Below, piece by piece: positions 28,777 to 36,598 of a stretch of 64,000 bases of DNA (its first letter is position 1; the number at the start of each line of letters is the position of its first letter). The notes under the pieces are model-generated. The model was not told the DNA's origin and ran no database searches. It was given only the letters and a program-made list of their open reading frames with translations. The DNA is from Pontibacter sp. HSC-36F09 (GTDB taxonomy: Bacteria; Bacteroidota; Bacteroidia; Cytophagales; Hymenobacteraceae): contig NZ_JALKAA010000003.1 in the NCBI RefSeq assembly GCF_024171605.1, forward strand, positions 620,001 to 684,000. The letters run 5' to 3'. Made by a program: the position numbers and the translations under genes.

Positions 28777-29427
28777 ATGGAAAAATACGACTTGCTGGAT
28801 GTGCCGCACCTGATCTATGTGATGGACCCGATGTGCTCCTGGTGCTACGGATTTGCACCGGTGCTGCATCAGCTCAAAAAAGAACAGGAAGGCAAGCTGA
28901 ACTTCAAGCTGGTGCTCGGCGGTTTGCGTCCGGGCACGACGGAGCCAATGGGTGATGAGATGAAAGCGGCGGTGCAGCAACACTGGCAGGAAGTGGGGAA
29001 GGCCACCGGACAGCCTTTCGATTTAGATTTTTTTGAGCGCGACACTTTTGTTTACGACACAGAACCCGCTTGCCGGGCCGTAGTGACCATGCGCTACCTG
29101 CAGCCGGAGAAAGAATTGGAGATGGCCGAAGAAGTGCAGCGCGCTTTTTATGCCCGCAACAACGACGTGACCAAAGCCGAGGTGCTGGCTGAGATCGCGC
29201 TGGGACTGGGTATAGCGGAAGACACTTTCCTGGAGAAGTTTCACTCCAATGAAATGAAAGAGAAGGCTCAACAGGATTTCCTGATCGCCCGTCACCTGCA
29301 GGCCAATGCCTTTCCGAGCGTATACCTGCTCGTTGGCCACAACTTGAGTCTGCTGAGTCGTGGCTATCGCCTGTACGATGCTATGATAGCCAAGCTGGAA
29401 GAAGCGCTCAAAGCAAGCAGGGCATGA
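28777..29427 (+). CDS. DsbA-family (FrnE-like) thioredoxin-fold protein
   Basis: The 216-residue protein has the DsbA/FrnE fold with active site DPMCSWCYGF at residues 18-27, a helical insertion, and the cis-proline region NAFPSVYLLVG. FrnE-like proteins are cytoplasmic disulfide isomerases or oxidoreductases; there is no signal peptide here. I chose the ATG at 28777 because the longer frame would begin in the promoter. It overlaps the next gene by 4 bases (ATGA), so the two are translationally coupled. Confidence 0.9.
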   Translation: MEKYDLLDVPHLIYVMDPMCSWCYGFAPVLHQLKKEQEGKLNFKLVLGGLRPGTTEPMGDEMKAAVQQHWQEVGKATGQPFDLDFFERDTFVYDTEPACRAVVTMRYLQPEKELEMAEEVQRAFYARNNDVTKAEVLAEIALGLGIAEDTFLEKFHSNEMKEKAQQDFLIARHLQANAFPSVYLLVGHNLSLLSRGYRLYDAMIAKLEEALKASRA

Positions 29428-30119
29428 AAACCGCCGTCTGTCACCTCACCAAAAAGCAACTCCCTTTAAATCAACTGGCGCTGGGAGCTACCATCCGGCG
29501 GCCGATTTTTCAGCTGATTCAGGCCGACTACCCGGACTTTACTGACGGGTCGTATGTGGCGATAGGCAATATGAACTTGTACCGCAAAAAGTACATGGAG
29601 CAAATGCTGGAAAAAGAACTCGGTGAGATTTCAGAGCTTGAAAAGGAGGTGCTCGACAGCATTCAGGAAAACGAACTCTTATCAAACAACATCGAGGAGG
29701 AACTACGGGAAAATCTATCGGTTGGAGACCGGATGGCCGATCGGATTGCGACGTTTGGTGGTAGCTGGACCTTCATTATGGCTTTTTTCGGGTTCATTCT
29801 GGTCTGGATGCTGGTGAACGCATACCTGCTTGCCACGCGCTCTTTTGACCCATACCCCTTTATATTACTCAACCTGATCCTGTCTTGTCTGGCGGCCATT
29901 CAGGCGCCCATCATCATGATGAGTCAGAACCGCAAAGAGGCAAAAGACCGGCAGCGCTCTGAGTATGACTACAAAGTAAACCTGAAAGCGGAGTTGGAGA
30001 TACGCCTGCTGCATGAAAAGATCGACCACCTGATCGTGCACCAGAACCAGCGCTTACTCGAAATTCAGGAGATTCAAATAGACCTGATGGAGGATATCCT
30101 GAACCGGTCCAGAAAATAG
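29424..30119 (+). CDS. DUF1003 membrane protein
   Basis: The 231-residue protein matches the DUF1003 family: RMADRIATFGGSWTFIMAFFG, then a first membrane helix (WTFIMAFFGFILVWMLVNAYL), FDPYPFILLNLILSCLAAIQAP as the second helix, and the conserved MMSQNRKEAKDRQRSEYDYKVN. The first 90 residues are soluble and acidic, and the C-terminus is a coiled coil that could oligomerise. The function is unknown. It overlaps the FrnE-like gene by 4 bases. Its stop is 2 bases from the stop of the convergent gene, with no terminator between. Confidence 0.92.
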   Translation: MKTAVCHLTKKQLPLNQLALGATIRRPIFQLIQADYPDFTDGSYVAIGNMNLYRKKYMEQMLEKELGEISELEKEVLDSIQENELLSNNIEEELRENLSVGDRMADRIATFGGSWTFIMAFFGFILVWMLVNAYLLATRSFDPYPFILLNLILSCLAAIQAPIIMMSQNRKEAKDRQRSEYDYKVNLKAELEIRLLHEKIDHLIVHQNQRLLEIQEIQIDLMEDILNRSRK

Positions 30120-30121
30120 GC

Positions 30122-30862
30122 TTAACGTAAGGTATTGCTGATTACTTTGGCTAGTGGGTCAGCCCCGTTCCACAAGCCTTGGGTTTCGACAGGTATAAAA
30201 CGGGCAAAAAGCTCTTCGCTATACCAATTCTCAGCGCGTGTGCGTTTGATCACCTCTTTGTGTAGCGCGCTTTGGTAGGCGTAGGCTTTCATGGCTTCCA
30301 TCGACTCCCACACACTGAACGTAGCCTGCCGGATAAGCGGAATCTCACCCAGCCCAATTGAACAGATCAGCCCCTTTGCTTCTTCCAATGACTTGCTCAC
30401 TTTAGGGGTGAAGCGCCAGAACTGTGGCAAGGCCCGCCAGTTAATAGAAGCCCGGGTGAGCACCGCAACCGGACCATCGTGCTGTTTTTCTGACAACTGC
30501 GGCGTAAAGGGTTGTACCCCATCCCAGAGTCCGTGCGCCTGTGTCGGCAGCAGTTTCACGGTCCAGATCTCGGAGGCGTGCAAACGGTACTCCAGTATTA
30601 ACTCGGAGCGCTCCAAAAATTCGTCGGCTGCCTCTTCACTTTCCCAAGTGCACATCAGTCCATACCTTCTGAAGTTAGGCTTTATGCTGAAGCCTTTGCC
30701 TTGGCCGCTGCCAAGCAATTTGTGAAATAATAAACCGGGAACATGATTTAGTTCGGCTCCTTTGGTGCCCATTTGGGCCAAACCCCAACGGATATGGCCT
30801 TTCCGAAAACCGAAAAGCGTCAGTGTGGTAAGTCTGTCAGACTGTGTTGTAACTCGTCGCAA
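30122..30862 (-). CDS. Spheroidene-monooxygenase-like (CrtA-like) protein
   Basis: The 246-residue protein resembles the CrtA family: LTLFGFRKGHIRWGLAQMG, LLGSGQGKGFSIKPNFRRYGLMCTWES and a later ATFSVWESMEAMKAYAYQSALHKEVIKRT. In purple bacteria CrtA is a heme-containing ketolase for acyclic carotenoids. Many Bacteroidota carry this relative with no proven substrate. The ferredoxin-like halves are also seen in DUF3291 proteins. Carotenoid ketolation is plausible but not shown. Its nearest possible partner is the CrtI-like gene 32 kb away at the window end. Confidence 0.78.
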   Translation of the reverse strand: MRRVTTQSDRLTTLTLFGFRKGHIRWGLAQMGTKGAELNHVPGLLFHKLLGSGQGKGFSIKPNFRRYGLMCTWESEEAADEFLERSELILEYRLHASEIWTVKLLPTQAHGLWDGVQPFTPQLSEKQHDGPVAVLTRASINWRALPQFWRFTPKVSKSLEEAKGLICSIGLGEIPLIRQATFSVWESMEAMKAYAYQSALHKEVIKRTRAENWYSEELFARFIPVETQGLWNGADPLAKVISNTLR

Positions 30863-30917
30863 GGGGTTCGGTATTAAATAGTAAGTACAAATGCAATCTA
30901 CAAAAGGAATAAATCAA

Positions 30918-30953
30918 AAACACCTGCCTAACGGAAATGTTTGGCAGGTGTTT
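30918..30953 (-). terminator. Terminator of the PNPOx-fold gene
   Basis: AAACACCTGCC (30918-30928) pairs with GGCAGGTGTTT (30943-30953). On the minus strand T residues follow. It lies 25 bases after the stop at 30979. Confidence 0.85.
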
Positions 30954-30978
30954 CCTTTATTTTAACCTGGCGCTATGC

Positions 30979-31473
30979 CTATAGGTTGATCTTCTTATTC
31001 TCGCCCGGATCGTAGCTTTCGCCAGACAATGTTGCCTTCACGAAACCGATCAGGTGGGTAACAGCACTATTGGGAGAGTCCCAGTATTCAGCCTTTTCAA
31101 TGTCTACTCTGATCAGACCGATGTTCGGGTCATCTTTCCCGCCCTTGAACCAGGCCTTCAATTCCGGTGACCAAAGCTCTTCTATCTTGGCTCTGTCCTT
31201 GCTTAGCTTCGCCTTTCCTGAAATAGAAACATAGACATTGTCCGATGGCTTTGAATAGCTCAGATTGACGTGGGAGTCGTGCACGATTTCCTGGGACTTG
31301 CCTGATTCATAACCTGTAAAAAACCATATCACCCCATCTTCACTTATTTTTTGAGTGCTCATGGGGCGGCTTCTCAGACTTCCATCGTCATCAATAGTCG
31401 TCATCATGGTATAATCAATGTCCTTAACCAAGTCTATCAGCTTATTCAGATTCTCTTTTTGTTCGTTATTCAT
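30979..31473 (-). CDS. Pyridoxamine 5'-phosphate oxidase-fold protein (general stress protein 26-like)
   Basis: The 164-residue protein has the split-barrel flavin-binding fold. Motifs are MMTTIDDDGSLRSRPMSTQ, VIWFFTGYESGKSQEI, NVYVSISGKAKLSKDRAKIEELWSPELKAWF-type features and YWDSPNSAV. These fit the GSP26/YdaG family, stress proteins that bind FMN or FAD. The ATG at 31473 is chosen; the longer frame adds 17 residues that do not match. A single-gene unit. Confidence 0.9.
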   Translation of the reverse strand: MNNEQKENLNKLIDLVKDIDYTMMTTIDDDGSLRSRPMSTQKISEDGVIWFFTGYESGKSQEIVHDSHVNLSYSKPSDNVYVSISGKAKLSKDRAKIEELWSPELKAWFKGGKDDPNIGLIRVDIEKAEYWDSPNSAVTHLIGFVKATLSGESYDPGENKKINL

Positions 31474-31608
31474 AGTGATATGTTGTAAATTGGATTTGTA
31501 TTTGAGTACGGGTGCTTTCGCCAAAGAGTTTGTTAGCCTCTGCCAAATTTCCTACAACCAGGCATCGAGCAAGATGTTTAAATAAATACGTAATCACGCC
31601 GAACTGAT

Positions 31609-32196
31609 TTGAACTACCTGGCCCATATTTTTCTCTCCGGCGACGACGAAGCGCTCATGATAGGTAATTTTATTGCAGATGCCGTGAAGGGGAAACAGCT
31701 GGAGCTATACCCGGAAGGTATAGCCCGGGGTATCCGACTGCACCGCCTGATAGATACCTATACCGACACACACCCGGTCGTGAGTGAGACCAAAGCCCGC
31801 CTGCGCCCGCACTTCCGCAAATACGCTCCGGTGGTGGCCGATCTGTACTTCGACCACTTCCTGGCCAGGCGATTTGCTGAATTTTCTGCTGAACCTTTGG
31901 AAGCTTATACCTCCCGCGTCTATACCTTAATCAACCAGCAATTGCCAAATTTACCGGAGCGGGTACAGTACTTTTTCCCTTACATGATGCGGCAGAACTG
32001 GCTTCTTTCGTATGCCGAAGTTACAGGTATAGCACAAGCCCTTGGTGGATTGAGCCGTCGCACTTCCTTTGAGTCAGGTATGGAAAGGGCAGGAGAGGAG
32101 TTGCTGGAAAACTATACCTTGTACGATGCAGATTTTTCGCTCTTTTTCCCGGAGCTGATCGCCTATGTAGAGGAGGTGCTGCCGGAGTTAAGGTGA
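31609..32196 (+). CDS. ACP phosphodiesterase-like (AcpH/YajB family) protein
   Basis: The 195-residue helical protein begins MNYLAHIFLSGDDEALMIGN and contains FIADAVKG, RLHRLIDTYTDTHPVV and DLYFDHFLARRF, matching the AcpH family of HD-like phosphodiesterases that remove 4'-phosphopantetheine from acyl carrier protein. The catalytic role in Bacteroidota is inferred from the family. The start is an unusual TTG at 31609, placed by homology of the NYLAH sequence; there is no nearby ATG. Four AGGTATAG words lie within the gene. Confidence 0.88.
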   Translation: MNYLAHIFLSGDDEALMIGNFIADAVKGKQLELYPEGIARGIRLHRLIDTYTDTHPVVSETKARLRPHFRKYAPVVADLYFDHFLARRFAEFSAEPLEAYTSRVYTLINQQLPNLPERVQYFFPYMMRQNWLLSYAEVTGIAQALGGLSRRTSFESGMERAGEELLENYTLYDADFSLFFPELIAYVEEVLPELR

Positions 32197-32209
32197 TTAT
32201 TTTGACAAA

Positions 32210-32431
32210 GGATTTTGTGACAGAGGGCAAAGGACTTTCCGGAAGGGCTTGAATCTACTTAGGAAAGTATAAGAACAGAGTTCAGTTCATCTCATTCAAG
32301 GTTGTACCTGCCATACCTTTAAAACGAAAAAGAGCCGCTATACCTGCGGCTCTTTTTTGTGTTTAGCAATTCAGCTTTTGACAAAGTCCCTTGTCCAATA
32401 GTCCTTTGTCGAAAAAATCTTTTATCAAATA
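32210..32431. repeat. Imperfect inverted-repeat element with GACAAAGGAC words
   Basis: The left arm (32210-32238) and the complement of the right arm (about 32380-32431) share TTTGACAAAGGA, ATTTT and CAAAGGACTTT-like words. Inside lies a strong terminator (32327-32358). The element fills the gap between convergent genes. Its words differ from those of the TTAAATTGTT family, but the layout is the same. Confidence 0.55.
32327..32358. terminator. Bidirectional terminator with AGGTATA in its loop
   Basis: AAAAAGAGCCGC (32327-32338) pairs with GCGGCTCTTTTT (32346-32357). The 7-base loop is TATACCT, the complement of AGGTATA. Confidence 0.9.
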
Positions 32432-32434
32432 GGA

Positions 32435-32950
32435 TTAATGGTGATGCACACCGCCTTCGCCGTGCACGTGTCCGTGGTCCAGCTCTTCAGTAGTTGCTTC
32501 GCGCACTTTTTCTACTTTGCCTTTGAAGTAAAGCTCTTTGCCGGCCAGCGGATGGTTAAAATCCATCAGAATGGCGTTTTCTTTTACTTCGGCTACACGG
32601 CCCTGCAGCTGGTTGCCCTCGCTGTCCGCCATCGGAATGAAGTTACCTACTTCCAGCATGTTCTCCGGAATACCGCCTTCTACTTCAAATACACTCATTG
32701 GCAATTCAACTACTGCGTTCTGGTCGAACTCACCGTAACCTGCTTCTGAGTCCAGTTTAAATTCGAAATCGTCACCTGCACTTTTGCCGTCCAGGTTTTC
32801 TTCGAACTGTTCTGGCAGGCCGCTCAAGCCGTATATGAACACCATTGGATTTTCTGTATTAGCAGTTTCAACGAGGGTTTGCTGACCGCCTTCGCTCTGA
32901 ATATGAAGCTCGTAAGTAAGCGTCACCACTCTGTTTTTTTCAATTTTCAT
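32435..32950 (-). CDS. slyD: SlyD-like FKBP-type peptidyl-prolyl isomerase
   Basis: The 171-residue protein has the SlyD layout: a short N-terminal FKBP part (NRVVTLTYELHI, ENPMVFIYGLSGLPEQFEENL), the flap domain, and the C-terminal FKBP strands (AILMDFNHPLAGKELYFKG). It ends in a histidine-rich tail (DHGHVHGEGGVHHH) that likely binds nickel or zinc. SlyD catalyses proline isomerisation and acts as a chaperone; in E. coli it helps hydrogenase maturation, but no hydrogenase genes are near. The tail is shorter than in E. coli. Confidence 0.92.
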   Translation of the reverse strand: MKIEKNRVVTLTYELHIQSEGGQQTLVETANTENPMVFIYGLSGLPEQFEENLDGKSAGDDFEFKLDSEAGYGEFDQNAVVELPMSVFEVEGGIPENMLEVGNFIPMADSEGNQLQGRVAEVKENAILMDFNHPLAGKELYFKGKVEKVREATTEELDHGHVHGEGGVHHH

Positions 32951-33073
32951 TATGTTGTGTTTTGGTTTGGTATCAGAAAGGTAAAAAGATTTACCGGAGA
33001 AGCATAACCCCTGCGGCTTAACTTGCTTGACCTTCTGACGATGAATAAATTAAAATCTAAACTTATACCTACG

Positions 33074-35014
33074 CTAAGGAAGGCTCTCAGTTAACTCCCA
33101 GGCACTTTTATAGGCTCCAATGCTTTCGACATAAGCGATCAAGCTAGCGAAAAACGGGTTAGTTGAAAGCGTAGCACTATCGCCTACAATGATCAGCTTG
33201 CGACGGGCGCGGGTCATGCCCACGTTCATGCGCCTTTCGTCCGCCAAAAAGCCGATTTCACCCCGCTCGTTGCTGCGCACCAGGCTCATGCAAATGATAT
33301 CGCGCTCCTGCCCCTGAAAGCTGTCCACGGTGCCAATGCTCAGCTGGCGTTTCTGGTGCAAATCGTGCAGACGTGGAGTATGCTCCACTTTGTCCTGTAG
33401 GTAGTTGATCTGGGCACGGTAAGGCGCAATTACCCCAATCTTCAGCGGAGCTACTTCAGCCTCCTCGTCGTAGTCCTTCAACAGATTCGATAGGTGGTTG
33501 ATCAAAAGGTCTCCCTCTTCTGGGTTGGCAGAACTCATGGTGTCGGGCATCTCCGCTTCGTTATACCCGCAACCTGCTGTGTCGATAAACTCCACGGCCA
33601 TGTCAGGTGCGAAGATCGGGCTATACCCGTGCAGCTCGGCACTGTGCACGCTTTCGTGTGCCACCAGTTCGCCACCGTAAAATTGCTGGTTCGAGAACTG
33701 CATGATGTGGTGGTGCATGCGGTACTGCGTCTTCAGCATCACTGATACCTCCGGTTGCCGGTTGATGCACTTCTCAAACAGGGTCACGCTCAGTCCACCT
33801 CTTTCCGCATCCAGTGACTTGATAGTAGGAGGCAACTGGCAGTGGTCACCAGCCAGCACGACACGGTTGGTGCGGCTGATCGGAATCCAGCAGGCCGGCT
33901 CCAGAGCCTGTGCCGCCTCGTCAATGAATACAGTGTCGTAGGTGAGGTGACGGATGGCTTTGTTGGCCGCGCCCACTAATGTACAGGTGATGACCTGCAC
34001 ATTGTCCAGCAGATCGTCGGTGATGTAGTGTTCCACATTGTCGGCTTCCTCGAGCAGGCGGTGGCTTTCGTTTTTATAAAGCTGGCGCTGCGCGCGCTCC
34101 TGGTGGCCGAATTTGCGTTTGAACTGGTAAGCCATGCGCTTGTACTCTTCAGCCGTCTTCCGCAGATTTTTGAGATCTTTGTAAGCCCGGTGCGCCATCA
34201 CCTGCGCATCCAGGGTATGCTCCAGCAGTACATCCGACACACGAGACGGATTGCCAATGCGGATCACGTTCACGCCTTCAATGGCGAGCTTCTCGGTCAA
34301 AAGGTCAACGGCTGTGTTGGAAGGAGCAGTCACCAGCAGTCGTTTCTGCGATTTCAGGGTATGGAGGATGGCCTGCACCAGCGTGGTAGTCTTGCCTGTG
34401 CCCGGAGGTCCGTGAATGATAGCCACATCTTTGGCCTGCGCAATTTTCTGCACAGCTTCATTCTGAGACTCGTTCAGGGCCTGGATCTCCTCCAGCTTCT
34501 CATCAGTGAAAGTAGCGGGCTTTATACCTAGCATGATGTCGCGGAGCTCGGCCAGACGTGTACCCTTCGCTTCCTGCACCTTCTTCATGGCGATCTCCAT
34601 CTCGCGGTAGCTGATCTCATCAAAAGTCAGCTCGATGCCCAAGCGACCGGCATCCACCCAATCAGGAAGGTCTTCTTTGTTGGTGGCCAGGATAACCTTG
34701 TTGCGTTTGACGCCCAGCACCACGCCGCTCAGGCTGGCTTTTTCACCACCGTTCGTAAAAAGAGAAGCTGTTTTGCCGGGCTGGAAAAGGTGCAGCTGAT
34801 CGCGGTCGGAGGTTCGCTCCAGTTCAATCACCACCTTGTTGCCGAAACCAATCTCCTCTTTAGAGATTACAACCGGATACCAGCAAAGGCCCATTTGTTT
34901 GCGCTCCGTTATGGAGCTTTTCAGTGCCTTCAGTTTGTACTGCTGCCGGTCTTCTTCCTGTTCAATTTTCAGCAGGTCCTGTACCTGCCGCAGTTCTTCA
35001 AAAATGTCGATCAT
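33074..35014 (-). CDS. Superfamily 1B (IGHMBP2/Smubp-2-like) DNA/RNA helicase
   Basis: The 646-residue protein has all SF1 motifs: Walker A IHGPPGTGKTTTLVQAIL, motif Ia LLVTAPSNTAVDLL, motif II DTVFIDEAAQALEPA, motif III VVLAGDHCQLPPT, QYRMH, motif V TVDSFQGQERDIICMSLVR and motif VI NVGMTRARRKLIIVGD. The N-terminal domain resembles the 1B barrel of the IGHMBP2 family. Such helicases unwind 5'-3'; the bacterial role is unclear. A terminator-like hairpin lies 10 bases before the ATG. Confidence 0.92.
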   Translation of the reverse strand: MIDIFEELRQVQDLLKIEQEEDRQQYKLKALKSSITERKQMGLCWYPVVISKEEIGFGNKVVIELERTSDRDQLHLFQPGKTASLFTNGGEKASLSGVVLGVKRNKVILATNKEDLPDWVDAGRLGIELTFDEISYREMEIAMKKVQEAKGTRLAELRDIMLGIKPATFTDEKLEEIQALNESQNEAVQKIAQAKDVAIIHGPPGTGKTTTLVQAILHTLKSQKRLLVTAPSNTAVDLLTEKLAIEGVNVIRIGNPSRVSDVLLEHTLDAQVMAHRAYKDLKNLRKTAEEYKRMAYQFKRKFGHQERAQRQLYKNESHRLLEEADNVEHYITDDLLDNVQVITCTLVGAANKAIRHLTYDTVFIDEAAQALEPACWIPISRTNRVVLAGDHCQLPPTIKSLDAERGGLSVTLFEKCINRQPEVSVMLKTQYRMHHHIMQFSNQQFYGGELVAHESVHSAELHGYSPIFAPDMAVEFIDTAGCGYNEAEMPDTMSSANPEEGDLLINHLSNLLKDYDEEAEVAPLKIGVIAPYRAQINYLQDKVEHTPRLHDLHQKRQLSIGTVDSFQGQERDIICMSLVRSNERGEIGFLADERRMNVGMTRARRKLIIVGDSATLSTNPFFASLIAYVESIGAYKSAWELTESLP

Positions 35015-35023
35015 GCTTATCTA

Positions 35024-35057
35024 AAAAAGAAAGGCTGGGTACGAAGCGCCAGCCTTT
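35024..35057 (-). terminator. Terminator-like hairpin immediately upstream of the SF1 helicase
   Basis: On the minus strand AAAGGCTGG pairs with CCAGCCTTT (plus-strand positions 35049-35057 and 35030-35038), followed by C and six T residues. It lies about 120 bases after the stop of the upstream coiled-coil gene and 10 bases before the helicase ATG. It may end the upstream transcript, or attenuate the helicase. Confidence 0.75.
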
Positions 35058-35176
35058 TCCGTAGCTTTTGTCTTGTTCTTCCATACCTGAAAAGGTATCG
35101 TTTTATAACAAAAAGCGTGAGCCAAATAATTCCGCTGTAACAGGCTGTTTCTTATACCTGTGGCAGCTATACGACT

Positions 35177-35755
35177 TTAGGCCTTCTTACGTTTTTTAGG
35201 TGCCTTCTTGGTGCTCAACCTAACCTGCAAGAAGACTGCGTATAGGAAAAAGAGGAGCGCAGCACCACCCAGAATAGCAATTACACGGTCTTTACCATAA
35301 CGTACCTCGTCGGTTGCTTTCAATTGCTCTTTCAGGTCCAAAATAACACGCTCGCGTTTCTTGGCCTGACTCTCGAGCGTGCTGATCTGCCCTTTCAGGT
35401 CGGTGATCTGGTTATTGATCAGGCGCTCGTCCTGTTGGATCATTTTACCTGCCCGCTGGCTCTCCACAGTGCTTTCGGCAATTCTACGCACACTGGCCTC
35501 CTTTACAGCCGAGATCAGTTCAGAATCTTTGCGGATGATCTCTTTGAGGGTATCGATGATGTTGAGGAGGTCTTTTTTGGATTGCTTGCCCCAGAAATTG
35601 CTGTTTTGCCCGCTGTAATACTGGTATTCCAGAATAAGCTGTTCACGCTCACCCATCAGACGGCTGAGTTTGTCTTCCTGCGGTGTTGTTTGTTCCTGTG
35701 CCTGCGCGCCCACAAACCAAAGGCAGCAAATAAAAATAGCCAGTAGTTTCTTCAT
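35177..35755 (-). CDS. Exported coiled-coil protein with C-terminal membrane anchor
   Basis: The 192-residue protein has a signal peptide (MKKLLAIFICCLWFVGAQAQ), a helical body with a coiled coil at about residues 110-145 (QITDLKGQISTLESQAKKR), one transmembrane helix (VIAILGGAALLFFLYAVFL) and a strongly basic cytoplasmic tail (KKAPKKRKKA). With both a cleaved signal and a late helix, the coiled coil would be periplasmic. Three in-frame ATG codons overlap at 35753-35761; I took the last. No family recognised. Confidence 0.75.
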   Translation of the reverse strand: MKKLLAIFICCLWFVGAQAQEQTTPQEDKLSRLMGEREQLILEYQYYSGQNSNFWGKQSKKDLLNIIDTLKEIIRKDSELISAVKEASVRRIAESTVESQRAGKMIQQDERLINNQITDLKGQISTLESQAKKRERVILDLKEQLKATDEVRYGKDRVIAILGGAALLFFLYAVFLQVRLSTKKAPKKRKKA

Positions 35756-35761
35756 CATCAT

Positions 35762-36068
35762 AAAAAAGGGAAATGCTTTAATCTATCACGCAAATATGGC
35801 CATCCTTATTGGATTAGGCACAAATTATTTTTTGTTTAATCCCTAGAAACAGAGAAGGAGTAAAGGCAAAAGCTCAAGGTCACTCACCATAGTCTGTGTC
35901 AGGGATAATTTCGCGACAAATGGTTCTCACGGGTAGGTAAATAGCTGGTTCTGTGGCGGAAGAGCTTAAAAAGTGATGTGAGTCATTTTGTCAATTCGGT
36001 TAGAGGTGTATATTTACTGTACAGTTTAAGTTTAGTATGCTGTTAACCTTATTGATTGACCCACTGAT
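35762..36068. other. Intergenic stretch of about 300 bases with no gene seen
   Basis: Divergent spacer between the coiled-coil gene and the Cys-rich small gene. A CATATTTG on the minus strand (35791-35798) differs by one base from a -7 element for the former. For the latter I see only TATATTTA near 36010. No open frame of note and no repeat. Confidence 0.5.
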
Positions 36069-36335
36069 ATGAAGAAACTCTTTTTAGCCCTGGCACTGGC
36101 AGGATTTGTTGGTGCCGGAATGGCCACACCAGCCCTCGCCTGCGAAGGCGGCAAATGCAAAATGGAACATGCCGGCAAAGATGGCAAAACCAAAAAAGGC
36201 GAGAAAGCCGGGTCCTGCCATATGATGGAAGCTTCCGCCACAGCCAAAGAAGACGGCAAATCTACGGCTTCGTGCTGTGCCAAAAAGGATGCGCCCAAGG
36301 CTGAAGATGCTAAAGAAATAAAGAACCAGCGTTAG
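36069..36335 (+). CDS. Small exported Cys- and Lys-rich protein, possible metal binder
   Basis: The 88-residue protein has a clean signal peptide (MKKLFLALALAGFVGAGMATPALA), so the mature part is about 64 residues. It is very hydrophilic and has five cysteines arranged as CEGGKC, SCHMME and SCCAKK, with Met and His next to them. That pattern suggests copper or other soft-metal binding; this is inference. No transporter or sensor lies beside it. A strong terminator follows 18 bases after the stop. Confidence 0.75.
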   Translation: MKKLFLALALAGFVGAGMATPALACEGGKCKMEHAGKDGKTKKGEKAGSCHMMEASATAKEDGKSTASCCAKKDAPKAEDAKEIKNQR

Positions 36336-36352
36336 ACATGGTAGAGATTTAG

Positions 36353-36389
36353 AAGAGGACTTGCTGATATTTCAGTAAGTCCTCTTTTC
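36353..36389 (+). terminator. Terminator of the small Cys-rich gene
   Basis: AAGAGGACTTGCTGA pairs with TCAGTAAGTCCTCTT, one mismatch, followed by T residues. Confidence 0.85.
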
Positions 36390-36463
36390 ATTTCAGGTAT
36401 ACCGGTCATGATTCGGAAGGTTTGTGACCTAATGCCATTAAGTTTTAGAATAATGGACTCTTC

Positions 36464-36546
36464 TGACATCTCGAAAGAATTGAGAGGGCTGAATTATTTT
36501 GGGATACCTGTTAGGCTTCAGATTTCTCCCAAAGGTCGAAATGACA
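36464..36546 (-). repeat. Dispersed repeat, copy 1 (TGTCATTTCGACC ... AGATGTCA)
   Basis: Read on the minus strand it begins TGTCATTTCGACCTTTGGG, continues AGAAATCTGAAG, and ends CTCAATTCTTTCGAGATGTCA. The ends TGTCATTTCGA and TCGAGATGTCA are imperfect inverted copies. A second copy in the opposite orientation lies at 51729-51826. Confidence 0.8.
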
Positions 36547-36598
36547 AAAAACTCTTAATTTGACAGAATTGGGCTGCGATATTTCCCGACAATCTTTC

